Below the pieces are notes generated by a model, which did not search any database, had not been told where the DNA came from, and saw only the letters and a program-made list of their open reading frames with translations. Shown piece after piece: positions 35,757-47,160 of a stretch of DNA of 64,000 nucleotides. The position numbers and the translations under genes are program-made. Where the stretch lies: NCBI RefSeq assembly GCF_020509005.1, contig NC_063021.1:186001-250000 (forward strand), in the 5' to 3' direction. This DNA is from Fulvia fulva. Its lineage: Eukaryota > Ascomycota > Dothideomycetes > Mycosphaerellales > Mycosphaerellaceae. Positions within the stretch are counted from its first letter, which is position 1. The number at the start of each line of letters is the position of its first letter.

Positions 35757-36755
35757 ATGTCTGGGAGAGACGCTACCCGGAGTCCGTCAAGACAAGGAAC
35801 GCCACAGTCAACTGGCATCACGGAACGAATGAGCGAAATGTCGATTACTGGAAGCGGAAAACGATCAACACCCTCTGCAAGCTCGAACAGCATGCACGAG
35901 TTCACCAAGGCACCTAAGGTGTCACCACCGGAGACGTTCGATGGGACACAAGGGAAGCTGGAGGCTTTTCAGCTGCAGGTTCAGCTGTACCTCTACTTCA
36001 ACGCCCAACAGTTTAATGGCGAGGCCTCTAAGGTCTTGTACGCCGCATCCTTCCTAAGGGGCAGGGCAGCCCGGGGATTCAGACCATACCTCAAAGACTG
36101 GCTCAACAACCAGGACGAAGGAGACAACCCGAAGACAGAAACCCGGAAGATATTTGCCGACTACGATGAGTTCGAGATCAAGCTGAATGATCTCTACGGG
36201 ATACCTAACGAGGAGGTTCATGCCGACCGACATATCCGACAACTCCGACAAAACACCTCAGTCGCCGTATACGCCTCTGAGTTCCAAGGATATGCCGCCG
36301 ACCTCGAGTGGAACGACGCAGCGTTTCGTTCCCAGTTCTACCTAGGCTTGAAGGACAACGTCAAAGCCGAATTATCTCGAAACTCCAGTCTCACCAGCTT
36401 GGCCGCGATGGTCAAGGCTGCAAAGGAAATCGACGAGAGACTCCAGGAATTGAAGTACGACCGATTCGTACAGCCTGGATTCCAGAGACCCGCGAGAGGC
36501 GGAAGAGGGGGCTTCAAGGCCAGAAGTCACGACCCTGATTATGGAGATCCAATGGAACTCGACGCCACGGAAAGGCGCGGACGAAGCAAGCAGTTAACAA
36601 GAGATCTAACTTGCTATGCATGTGGAAAGAAAGGCCACTATGCTAGAGACTGTCCAAAGAAGAATGTTGTCAGCCGCGAGTTCAATGCGATGGATCGGGC
36701 GACAGCGACAAAGACGTACCAGGAATGCGAGGATTTCTTCTCGAAATCTGCCTAG
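35757..36755 (+). CDS. Gag protein of the LTR element (Ty3/gypsy type)
   Basis: The frame encodes 332 residues from the ATG at 35757. It is also open for two codons upstream (a TTG at 35751), but ATG is the likelier start, 32 bp after the LTR. The N-terminal 50 residues are Ser/Thr/Pro-rich. The central part (about residues 55-230) fits a retrotransposon capsid domain: PPETFDGTQGKLEAFQLQV near residue 57, LRGRAARGF near 104 and QFYLGLKDNVK near 193. A basic linker rich in Arg and Gly follows. A CCHC zinc knuckle C-x2-C-x4-H-x4-C (CYACGKKGHYARDC) lies at residues 286-299 and ends the nucleocapsid. The product should form the particle and bind element RNA. The stop TAG at 36753 has no pol frame after it. 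The coding sequence shows no RIP stops, unlike its surroundings. Confidence 0.93.
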   Translation: MSGRDATRSPSRQGTPQSTGITERMSEMSITGSGKRSTPSASSNSMHEFTKAPKVSPPETFDGTQGKLEAFQLQVQLYLYFNAQQFNGEASKVLYAASFLRGRAARGFRPYLKDWLNNQDEGDNPKTETRKIFADYDEFEIKLNDLYGIPNEEVHADRHIRQLRQNTSVAVYASEFQGYAADLEWNDAAFRSQFYLGLKDNVKAELSRNSSLTSLAAMVKAAKEIDERLQELKYDRFVQPGFQRPARGGRGGFKARSHDPDYGDPMELDATERRGRSKQLTRDLTCYACGKKGHYARDCPKKNVVSREFNAMDRATATKTYQECEDFFSKSA

Positions 36756-36862
36756 CAGAAACGACCTGACGACAAAGGCATCAAACAGCGGCTTCTTGAT
36801 TTGATGACCTAGGACACAGAAGTCAACAACAGCAACGGATAAAAGACTACTGGAACAATAAC

Positions 36863-37453
36863 TTACGACGATGAGGCCAGAGGAGGCACGACCCAAGGAA
36901 AAGAAGGATCGCACAGCTGGTTCCAATCCTGGACCGACATCTGCCAAGGATCGAATTCCTTGTACGACGACGCGGTCTCCACCCCAGCAGACTCCTCCAC
37001 TTCTTCCTCCTCCGCCGCCTCGAGATCTTCGAGCTCCTTCGCTACGGCGTCGTCGGCCTTGCCGGACGCGAGGCGAAGCTGTTTGCGAAGACGGATCTTC
37101 TTCGCCTTTTGGCGAATAATGCGCTGAGCGAGCTCGGCCTGCTGATGGAGAAGCTCCACCTCCTTCTCCTCCGCACGCTCGAGGTCTCGCTGGAGGCCAT
37201 CACGAACGTCGCGAAACTTCGTCCACTCGGGTGCGGATAAGGTCACGTCGCAATCAGAGTAACCCTTCCTCACACACTCCGAGCATTTTCCCGACCGGGG
37301 CGAAACGACACATTTTGGGCGCTGCTCGGTGGCAGCGACTCGAGCGGACCGACAGTGATGGCAGGGGGCCATCTCGATACCGGATCGTTGTATGTCGACA
37401 GCAAGGGCTTGTCGACGGAGGGAACTTTTGGAAGAAATGGAAGGAGGAGACAT
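36863..37453 (-). CDS. Antisense open frame in the LTR element: six-cysteine cluster and coiled-coil protein
   Basis: The frame encodes 196 residues from ATG at 37453 and is opposite in direction to gag. Residues 31-68 hold six cysteines spaced C-x2-C-x13-C-x8-C-x2-C-x7-C. This recalls the fungal Zn2Cys6 binuclear cluster, but the first loop is x13 instead of the usual x6. Residues about 85-135 are charged and heptad-like, predicted coiled coil (LERAEEKEVELLHQQAELAQ). Residues 140-158 are strongly acidic, and a Trp/Pro-rich end follows. There are no stops, introns or RIP scars. Its start lies 80 bp inside the 3' LTR border, so an antisense promoter in or near that LTR would be needed. I do not recognise the family. 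A captured host regulatory gene is possible but not shown. Confidence 0.7.
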   Translation of the reverse strand: MSPPSISSKSSLRRQALAVDIQRSGIEMAPCHHCRSARVAATEQRPKCVVSPRSGKCSECVRKGYSDCDVTLSAPEWTKFRDVRDGLQRDLERAEEKEVELLHQQAELAQRIIRQKAKKIRLRKQLRLASGKADDAVAKELEDLEAAEEEEVEESAGVETASSYKEFDPWQMSVQDWNQLCDPSFPWVVPPLASSS

Positions 37454-37519
37454 TGCGATGCCCAGGCAAACGATGAAGAACAGCGGGCTTATGTGAGAAG
37501 TTCCGGGACGGAACTAAGC

Positions 37520-37533
37520 TAGAAGGGGGATGG
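37520..37533 (+). other. Polypurine tract of the gag-only element
   Basis: TAGAAGGGGGATGG stands directly before the 3' LTR. It is the expected primer for plus-strand DNA synthesis. Its presence next to identical LTRs supports recent mobility. Confidence 0.8.
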
Positions 37534-37888
37534 TGTTACGGATCGGTTTGGGGAAGCTCCAGCCAACCAATCGATGCCTAGACACTAGTGGGAGAATCCG
37601 AAACTGATCAGCTCAGAGACCTTGGCAACTGAGCGCTCAGTCTGATCAGTATGACTCAGTGATCAGTCTGATCAGTATGCTCAGTGATCAGTCTGATCAG
37701 TTTGATCAGTTACGCCAAGACACGGCACTATATAGACGACGCTCTTTTGCAAGTAGATAGGAGCCTCGTGCTCAACTCATTTTAAGTATACACCATATAC
37801 TGTTTGGGACCACTACCTTCTCAACGAGTCAGAGACATCATTGCAAAGATCCAAGCCCGGTTGGGATAACGTACAGCGGTTCCTAACA
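37534..37888 (+). repeat. 3' LTR of the gag-only element (355 bp)
   Basis: It is the same length as 35370-35724 and I find no differing base by eye. It is followed by the target duplication CCTAT. Confidence 0.93.
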
Positions 37889-38272
37889 CCTATCGAGCTT
37901 TAGAGGCGCTAGTTTAGTTCTATTTAATCTATAGGTAGTAATAGATAAGCTTAATATCAAGCTACGTACGCTAACCCCTCTAGCTCCGGACTCTACCCCT
38001 TAGAAGTCGAAGATACTACAAACTATAAAAGAATTCGACTCTTAATCGACACTAGTAACGAACAAAATGCGTGCCCGGGCAGGTTTATCGCTAAACTCGT
38101 TATAGGAAGGGGTACATTAGCTTACAAAAGGGAGTAGAGAGACAGCGTATTAGATAGCTCTTATATAAAGCGAGATTGGTAAGCTACGTAAGTCTAACGA
38201 GGCCTTTATATAGCGGAAAGTACGAAAGCGTAAGTATATTTAGTCTAGAGGGTCTCTAACCTTCGATAAGGC
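37889..38272 (+). mobile_element. Long Fot1/pogo transposon, 3' part, right end lost
   Basis: It continues the transposase frame interrupted at 35369, starting in the C-terminal third. From about 38131 (GGGAGTAGAGAGACAGCG) it coincides with the tail kept in the 1133-bp copies. It breaks off at about 38272 (TTCGATAAGGCG) where LINE-2 begins, so the right inverted repeat is missing. Confidence 0.78.
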
Positions 38273-39951
38273 GCCTAGGGTCCTTTAAAGCCCCGTAGAC
38301 CCCAATTACGAACACGGGCATCCTATAGGGCTCTACACTCTCCCCAATTCTGTTCCTCCTCTTTATAGCCGACCTGACCCTACTCCTAGAAATAGTAAAC
38401 ACCTTAGTATCGGGGTTCGTAGATAACACAAATATCCTAGCGTAGTCGGGGTCTATAGAGGGAAACTACGTACTCCTAGAGGAGAGATATAGATAATACG
38501 AAAAGTAGGTAAGAGAGTATAGGGCAAAATTTGTACTAGACAAGTACTAACTTATCTATTTTAGTAAGGTAAAGACAAAACACAACTTAGTAGTACTAGT
38601 AAAAATCTAGGGGTTCGAGACCTATTCTATAAGGGAACTTAGAGTCCTTAGGATATAGCTAGACCCAAAACTTAGCTAGGGACTATAAGTAAAGAAGGCG
38701 TAAGCGAGAGCGGACACTAATAGACAATTAATCGAGAGACTTACTACGTTAACCTAGGGGGCGACCTTCATAAAGGCCTAGACTATATACAAGGCTATTA
38801 TCAAGCCCGTAATGCTATATAGAGTAGCAATTTAGGCAGCGGAAAAACACATCCCGAAGAGAATTGAGGACCCCCTTAATAGAGCGTAGGCAGCCTGCCT
38901 AAAGAGAGTACTAGGGGTATACAAGTCAACCTCTTATAGGACAATAGAAATGGAATCAGGTATAGCCCCTATTAGGGAGTACCTCTAGGGCATAAGGTGT
39001 TGATACGTAGAGAAGACATTAGTATACCTAGCCTAGGGAACTATCTAAGTAGCTACTTAAAGGATAAGAACCTAGTAGGAGAGGAGGAGAAGACCTAACC
39101 GGCTATATATAATCCTATAGAAGGAAGTAGACCTAAAAACATTATAGGAAATCCTAGTAGCCCTTAAATAGAGAGAAGCTCTAAGGGAGCAAGCTAACAT
39201 AGGGGACAAAGGGAAAAAGAAGCAAAGCTAAGTAGAAAGGATCGTAGGTCACCTATAGGAAACGCGTTAGAACCAAAAACCGGTGAGGCTAGAAGCCCTA
39301 CTAGCGGCTAGGACCTTCGGGAGGTATAACTACCTTATCTATAAAGACCTAAAGAGGGCGGAAGCAAGTATAGCTATCTAGATTCGCTCTAAGCACATTA
39401 GGCTAAGAGCATACTTGTACTAAAGAAGAGTCCTAGGATACGATTCTAAACGTTACCCCTATAGCTACCTATCCTAAAACCCGGAGCATATAGTACTAAA
39501 CTATACTAAGTAGGTAAAATGGAGAAGCTAGTAGAGAGCGAAGGTAAGAGATAGGCAATACCAGGCCATTATCTAGAACAGACAAGATATAAGGAGAGTG
39601 ACAAGATAGATCCTTAACGAGGACTACCTAGAGTAATTCTCCCTAGTAGTAGAAACGGAAAGGTAGATAGAGAGGAGGGAGAGAGAGAGAAGAGCCGGGG
39701 AAACAGAAGGGAGAAAGGGAATCGAGAGGAGGACATTACTAGGGTTACGGGCAAGGTAGTTATAGGGTAACAACTATGACACTAGCGTACCCTAAAGGAA
39801 GGAGAACGAAAGGACAAGATAGGAAAGAACGAGGAGGGCAAAGACGAGGAGGTTTTTATCCGTTAATCGGGTTTCCTACCTACATAAATAGACCTAAATA
39901 GCGAGAGACCTACATAGGCTATAGGGCACTAAAACAGGCGAATGAATAATC
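38273..39951 (+). mobile_element. 5'-truncated LINE-2 with RIPped reverse transcriptase
   Basis: It starts inside the reverse transcriptase (a GIPQGSTLSPILFLLF-like block near 38322-38365). The catalytic block near 38408-38440 reads GFVDNTNIL, so one of the two catalytic Asp residues is changed to Asn by G-to-A. A C-terminal region runs to about 39740. The 3' untranslated part ends with GCGAATGAATAATC. A less mutated copy of this 3' end is present at 60262-60757. Many TAG stops are present. Confidence 0.8.
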
Positions 39952-40145
39952 ATTAAATACGCTCGAACTAGCGACCTTAACGCCTATATTATTTCTTAAT
40001 ACTTTACGCTTACCTTACCTCTTAAGTAAGGGTAAAAAGAGATAGATAGGGTACGCTCGAACTACTAGCCTTTACGATAGTAATAATAGTAGTAACCTTC
40101 TAGAGTATAGAAAGTAAGGTACCCTAAAGGTACCTTTATAACTTT
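39952..40145. other. RIPped spacer without recognisable content
   Basis: This is AT-rich sequence between the end of LINE-2 and the tail of the reverse LINE-4. GATAGATAGATAGATA at about 40151-40166 marks the LINE-4 tail that follows. I see no gene. Confidence 0.5.
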
Positions 40146-42256
40146 CCCTTGATAGATAGATAGATATTTTATTAAGCTGTTATAGTGCCCTTTAGCCTAT
40201 ATAGCTATACTATCTTGTTTTCGTATATATAGAGGGGAAACGGTATTAGTAAAAACCCCTCCTCCTTTCCGCCTATCTTTTTCCCCTCGTTCTCGTCTTA
40301 GATTTTCCTTATTAAGAGTACGCTAGTATTATAGGCCTACCCTAATAACTACCCTATATATAACCCCTCTAACTTTCGCCTCTTATCTATCTACTCCTCC
40401 GTCTTACTAGCTAGGCTAAACTACTAGAGATATCTCTACTATAGTATCTACTAAGCGATTCGGCGAATGTTACCTTTATTTCTAATAATTAACTTATAGT
40501 CTCTCCTTCCCGCTTAGTACCTCTAATTTCCCCTACTACTCGCCTACTACGGGTATCGTAGTAGTATATATTCTAGGTTTTACAATAGGTAGCTATACTA
40601 GTAGGCTAGGTTTTAGATATCTAATACGCGTCTCCTTAATAGGTAGGCCCTTAATCTAATATATATAGACCTAATTTAGATCGCTATACTTACTTCGGTG
40701 CTTATTAGGTCTCTATATAGCTAGTAATTATAACTCTAGAAGGCTCGGAGTACTATCGGGCCTATTGTCTTTAGGGGCTTCCTTTTCTAGTCCTACTTCT
40801 ATAGGTAGCTCGCTATCTATTCTACTAGACTTTAGGTCTTAGTCTTACTCCCGCCGGCCTAGCGAGTCCTACGCTCCTCCTCTTTTCGTGCTAGCTATTC
40901 GGTGCTTGTCTATACGGCCGTAAAGGTAGTAAGGTCTTCCTCTTTTTAGCTTGTCCTATGTCTAGCCCCTCTCCGGTAGCGGTTTTCTATCTTATTCTTT
41001 ACCTCCTAGATCGTAGTTTATACTAGGTAATCTATCGTCTTTACCGTATATTAAATTCTTATTCCCCGGATATATTAGCCGATTAGTAGTGTTCCCGTCT
41101 CTATTTCTACCGTGCTTATTAACGTTATCTTATATACGCCTAGTATCCTACGTAGGTTACCTACCTATATCCTATTTAGGGGTTGCTCTATCTGTTTCGA
41201 GATCGGCTTGCCTACGCCTCCTATTCTCTAAATCTATGCCCCGTATAATATAGCTAGTCTAACGATCGCCTTATATATTACCCTTACCTTATCGAATATT
41301 ACTCCCTATATAGACGCCGTAAGCCTCTTTATCGAGGCTTTGTTAACTTACGCTCGACTCTAGGCTTTCTTAATCTATACGTTCTGGCTTAGCTTCGGGT
41401 CGAGCTAGATCCCTAGTACTCGTAGCTCCGCTAATAGCTTAGTGTCGTAGCCTAAGATTCTTACCGCCGCCTTTATATTATAGTATATTCTCGCTTTACT
41501 AAAGTATATAAGTTAGTACTTTTTAGGGGCGAACCGGGCACTATACTTCTTTACCTACTCCTCGTACTTCTTATACCTATCTTTAAGAAGGTAACAGTTC
41601 TCCTCTATCGAGTCTAACTAGGCTAGAATGTTTATATCGTCTACGAATCCCGATACTAAGGTTTACGGAGAGGTAAGTAGGGGGATTAGATCATATATAA
41701 ATATTAGAAATAGGACAGCGGAGAGAGTAGATCCCTAAGGTATTCTAGCCTCTACCTTTACCGGGTCGGACGTATACCTCCCTAGGACTAGGTATGTCGT
41801 CCGTTCCTAGAGAAAGGAGTAGACGAACTTTGTTGCCTACTAGGGGATGCCTTTCTATTATAGGATATATATTAGCCTTTAGTATAAGACGTTATTGAAG
41901 GCTCCTACGATATCGAGAGATAGTAAGGACGCCGCTCGGTTCCTACCGTAGTACTAGAGGGTCTGAATTTGCTCCGTAATTAGCTCTATTACTATTAGTA
42001 TCGATCGCTAGCTTCTTCCCCCTATCTATGTTACTAGGAGTACGTAGTTGTCCTCGGCTAGCTTCGTAAGTCTCTAGGCTACTATCTTCTCTAAGATCTT
42101 CCCTTTTATATTTAGAAGCACGATTAGCCTATACGATTTGGGCTAAGTATAGTCCTCCTTCTATAGCTTACGTAGCACTACTATTATAGACTCTCTATAC
42201 GGCTTCGGGTAATACCCTAGCCGTAGGTATACGGTAAATAGGTTTATCAGGCTCGG
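40146..42256 (-). mobile_element. LINE-4 in reverse, inverted duplicate of 24257-26372
   Basis: It is the reverse complement of 24257-26372 with the same 5' truncation against the copia-2 LTR. The two differ by scattered transitions, more frequent towards the 3' untranslated end (around 40321-40440). The reverse transcriptase FVDD site is at about 41635-41660. Coding sequence is broken by RIP stops. Confidence 0.85.
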
Positions 42257-42664
42257 TATTAAAAGGGTATAGTATATATATATACGGAAGTTAGGACGCG
42301 TAATAGGGAAGGAGGAAGGACTAATATAGTATATAAAGGTATATAGTAGAACAGTGTTTAGTACTAAAGGTATCTCTACTATTAGTATAGAGACTACGTC
42401 TCTTATACCTATATAGAGGGATCTTACTCTAGTCCTAGTTCTATTTTACTACGCCTTATCGGTTTTACCTATATCTTATCCTACGACGACAGTTCCTCCG
42501 ACAGTCTCGTACTAACTAGCTAAGCGACTATAGGTCCTCTAAGTCGCTCCTACTATTCGTACGGTATCGCGGTAGTATTGCTATACTATTGTCTCGACTA
42601 ACTTAGTATATACTAAGTTAGTCTTAGTACCGTACGATATACCTACTAACCTATATTCGTAACA
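42257..42664 (-). repeat. copia-2 3' LTR, inverted duplicate
   Basis: It is 408 bp, matching 23849-24256 in reverse. It starts TATTAAAAGGG and ends CGTAACA next to CTCCTACTT, the complement of the purine tract. Confidence 0.8.
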
Positions 42665-43342
42665 CTCCTACTTAGGTCGTAAGGTAAGGAACGATTGTTC
42701 CTACTATACTAGCTATAGCTATCGTACGAAGGTCTAGAACTAGGGACCGGCTAGCGGTTTAGTCAAACTATCTACTACTATCTCCTTAGTATAGCAGTAC
42801 TTTACTTTGATCTTCCTCTACTACTAGAGGTGCCTAATATAGTTATAGGTAACATTAATATACTTAGATCTTTCGTTGATATAGGCGTCCTTAACTAAGG
42901 TTAGAGCCGCCTAGTTATCCCCTATAAGGCGTACTAGTCTTAGTTCGTCGACGGTACTCTTATCGGCTAGGACTATTAGTTAGAAAGAGTAGTCTCCTAC
43001 TAGTCCCGGGTAGTTCATCTCTCGGAGGATAGCCGCTAGGAACTAGGATTGTTTCGCGGCGGCGTTTATTGCTATAAATTCTGCCTCTATAGTAGAGGTT
43101 ACTATAGACTTTTGCTTCTTACTTATCTAGGATATAGGCGTACTATATACTAGGTAGATATGTCCTAGAATTAAGACCCTATCTACTCGATCTATCGCGT
43201 AGTTAGAGTCTAAGTATCCGGTTAGGGCACCGCTACTACGTCTAAATATTAACCCTAGGTCGGGGAACGACCTTAGGTATCTCGAGACCTTCTTTAGTAC
43301 TTTTATATACCGCTTTGTTAGATCCGCGACATATATACTAGT
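42665..43342 (-). pseudogene. copia-2 RNase H end, inverted duplicate
   Basis: It is the reverse complement of about 23172-23848. It holds the RNase H and C-terminal end of copia-2 with the same stops. It stops at about 43342, inside ...ATATATACTAGT, where copia-1 copy 3 sequence begins. Confidence 0.8.
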
Positions 43343-46300
43343 ATACGTTGACCTTTTATATATATAGGCATCTTTAATAAGTGTTAAAGCGGCTTAGTTA
43401 TTACCTATAAGCTTGACTAGCCTTAGCTCGTTAATAGTGCCCTTGCTTACCCTTATACTCGGCTAGAAAGAGCTCTTTCCTACTAGTTCTAGGCACCCTA
43501 TTTCCCTTAGAATAGTAGCAAGAAATTGTGACTACTTTACGGCTACGTTTATAGCTATAAACTTAGCTTCTATTATTAATGTTATAATAGACTTCTACTT
43601 CCTACTTATCTAGGACATAGGTAATCTATAAAGGAACTATACGTATCCTAGAATTAAGACTCTTTCCACTTTGTCTATAGCGTAGTTAGAGTCCGAGTGT
43701 CCCTAGAGATTGCCCCCTCCCTTTCTATATATAAGACCTAGGTCTAGGTACGACCGTAGGTATCGGGAGAGCTTCTTTAAAGCCTTTATATACTACTACG
43801 AGGGATTAGTAACATATAAGCTAATTCTTCTAAGGGGGAATGCCAAGTCTAGCCTTGTTATTGTTATTAGCTATATCTAGGGACTATTATAGCTCTAGTA
43901 ATCCTGTTTGTTATACCTCTTATCTATAGGAGCCGTAGGTACTAAATACTCGTAGCTCTCTATAGGTGAGTAGGTTAGCGTAGCCTTCTCTCTAGCCATG
44001 TTTATCTTAGCTAAGTTAGCGTAGACATAGTGTCCTTAATTAAGCTTCAAAGTGCCGTAGGACCTGTCTCTTATAATCCTTATTCTAAGGATCTTCGTAG
44101 GTTTACTAAGATCTACTACTTCCTAGGTATTGTTGCTTACTAAGGCAATAAGTTCGGTCTCGATTACCTCTCTCTATATATGTCCCTATTCGGGGTCTCC
44201 TATAGCTACCCTAGAGGACTTTAGGATTAGCACTTCCTACTAATAGGCTATAGCCTACCTAATAGCAGCAAATGTATATTCTTCTACGTCGTTCAGAATC
44301 TCCTCTACCTAGCTCATTATAGGGTCTAGATAGATTATCTAGGCGATAAGAGCCTTATAGTGTTTAGCCTTATACTCTTTAGAGTTATCATCTCCGTCCC
44401 CCCTTAACCTCTTGTTGCCTATAACCTAAGGTGGCGCTAGGTGTTCGGATAGGTCGAACTAAACGACATCTTCTTTTTCTTTTATTAGAGTACCCTAATC
44501 TCTAAACTTCTAGTATTCCCTAATGTCCTTTAGGGGAGGGGGAAGTTACACAAATAGCGGTTACTATAGTGTTAATGACTTAGGTAGGTTCTGTATAGAT
44601 CCACCGTTATCGGCCTTCGATAGTGTTGAAACCGCCGTAATATTTTCTCCTAGCCTTCGTAACGGTGTCTCTAATAATCCCCTATCGGAAAATTTCGCCC
44701 TAAAGGGCTTCCTCCTAACAGGATTGCGCTATAGCGCTCGACTCGGCTAGTTAGTAAAGGTGATACTAAGATCTATATCTCCCCCCTTCTTATTCTCAAA
44801 CTAGTCGACGTGACTATACGCTTTTATTACTTTTATGTCGGGATCCTAGAACAGCTATTGTTTTATAGTGTTTTCTGAGTAGCCTATAAACACGGCTTCT
44901 TTTCCTCGGTTTATCAACTTGTCTCTCCTCAAGCCTTAAGGTTGGGCTCTTAGGTCTATATAGACTATAGCTTTATATCCCTAGACGCGGAAATAGTCGA
45001 CTAACGGTACTTAGCTAGTAAAGGCTTCTTCTAGTAAAAGAGCAATACTATTAATGATCGGACTATTAGGCAGTCTGTTTCTGATCATAGTCTATACTTA
45101 TAAAGCTTCTAGCTAGAACTTAACTAGTATACTAGAGTCTTTAAGCATAGCCCGGACTATGTTCTTAGAGGCTTGAATTGACCTTTCTATAGGTCTATTT
45201 TGAAGAGAGTTGTAGGCATTAGTTGTGTCTATCTAAGTGCCAAACTCCTTCTCCTACTCTTTTAGTCAGGCGAGAATTTCCTTTATACTATTACTACGGA
45301 TCGTAGACAGAAAGCACCTTGACTACCGTTCTGCCTAGACCTTCTAATCCCGTAGGGCTGTAGGAGCGTCGCTCCTAGCCTTTAAAGGGATTACCCACTT
45401 CTTCCTAGAGAAGTTATCTATAATCTTAAGCTAATATTTATATCCTAGCCTAGAGACTACGCCCTAAAAAGGCCTATAGATGTCAATAGAGATAAGGGCC
45501 AGCCTCTCTCCTTTCCTCTCTATAGTAGGTCCTTTGAACTTCCTTATGTTTATAAGGGAGCAGACCTTATAATTCTGGTATTTAGAAGGAATAGGAATAG
45601 GATATTTCTTATTAGTAACTCTATATCGGTTTCTTAGCAGTCCCTTGCTAAGGTGTATACATCTTCTATACTATAGCTCCTACTGATCTTCGGACTTAGT
45701 ATTAGCTATAGCGGTACCGTCACGTTCTTAGGAGAGTATACTAGTATACTATAGCTTAAGAATTTCCGAGATCGAGTAGATAAACGGTACTCCTCCTCGA
45801 AGTTTAGTCTAGACAACGGGTTTACTAGACAAGGATTTTAGGGTAAAACTAGGTAGTTAGATAGCAAACTGTTAGCTAAACTAATTCCACGAAACAAGAC
45901 TAACTCTAAGGCTAGGAACAAACGGGACATTTTCTAAGACAATTTACTTTCTAGAAGGACTACCTATTACTACACTTCCTATATATATAGCTTGTAGATA
46001 GCCACCCCTAACCGTAATCTACTTCCTCTTTTAAAGAGGCTTTAGTGTCCTAAATAGTGAATATTAGTTAGTCATATATAATAATGTATAAGAGTTAAGT
46101 AACTACTCGTACGAGGGGTACTTACCTTTAGCTTCTATAGTAGAATAGGCAACCTCATTAACATCATTATCTTCTAATAGTATCTTAGGGTCTGATACGT
46201 CTTCCTAGGTTATATAGGCCCTTATAGGCTTACTAGAGGAGGCCTTTGGCTTGCGGCTCTCCTTTATCTACTTTATAAGGTCCGTTATTACCTTAAGGAC

Positions 46301-47160
46301 ATCACGAAGGTTTAGTATTAATGACCTCCTACGAGGTGGTAACGGTTGTCTCTTAGTAGGGTAGGTAACCCTAGCTAGTTTTTCCTTGTTCCTAACAGCC
46401 TACTAAGCTATAGAAAGGTATAGGCACTTACTTATAAAATAGTCACTACCGTAGAGATGGCACGTGAGCTTGCCCTAGAAACCCTTCTTAGCGAACATGG
46501 CTGTCCCTTAATAAATCATTGATTCTTGCTTCTCCCTTAGAATTGCAAGAATGTCTTGTGGTGAGAGATTCACCTAGGCATCAATTACATCGCCAATTAA
46601 GCTAAATGAGTCTAGTAGAGCTACTAAGAGTTGCTAGATCTTTCTGTCCTTAGTCTTGATGTCTTAGAACTAAGGCGAGATTGAAATAGCCCTCCTTATA
46701 ATTAAGCTAAGCTCCTACTAGGCGTCATCTATAGACTAGTCCTCTGTTATTACGAAATTAGTGTATTGCTAAAGCAAACTTCTTCTAGTAGCGAGAAGTC
46801 TTCTCTTATATTTAGCTTTAGCCTATTCCTATAACTCCTTCGTATACCGGATCTCGTATATTATCTCTTAGTTATCTATCGACAGATAGATATACATCTT
46901 ATATAGGGCCGTTACATTATACCGTCTATATAATGCCTTCCTTATCGCTTAATCTAAAGGAAGGGATGACTCCGATGATATAGAGGGTGTCGCTATAGAT
47001 AGGGTTATAGCGGGAATGTCCGTAATAATGTCTTCGATGACCTAGTTAACCTGCTTTAATACTAGGTATACTCTTATCAGCTTGAACTATATTTTGTAGT
47101 TCTCTCTTATTAGAAGAGGTGCTACTCTCTTTCTTATAAACCTAGTCTCGTTCTCTATTC
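43343..47160 (-). pseudogene. copia-1 copy 3 gag-pol remnant with reverse-transcriptase deletion
   Basis: RNase H is at 43343-43960, residual reverse transcriptase at 43960-44300 across the deletion, integrase at about 45400-44830, the protease site near 46080-46120 (mutated), and gag at about 47160-46400. The start codon is mutated to ATA as in copy 2. TAG stops lie throughout. The plus-strand open frame at 44523-44750 is antisense to the integrase/reverse transcriptase linker. Confidence 0.82.

Larger units (their letters stand above)
35370..37888 (+). mobile_element. Intact, non-autonomous gag-only LTR retrotransposon with an antisense gene
   Basis: It is 2519 bp with two 355-bp LTRs in which I see no difference by eye, and a perfect 5-bp target-site duplication CCTAT (35365-35369 and 37889-37893). 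It is inserted in a RIP-ruined Fot transposon, but its own base composition is normal and its frames are open, so it moved in after RIP of the target. The internal 1.8 kb holds gag (plus strand) and a second open frame on the minus strand. There is no protease, reverse transcriptase, RNase H or integrase. It must rely on enzymes from another element. This layout resembles the terminal-repeat-with-gag (TR-GAG) class described in plants, with an added antisense gene. Confidence 0.92.
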
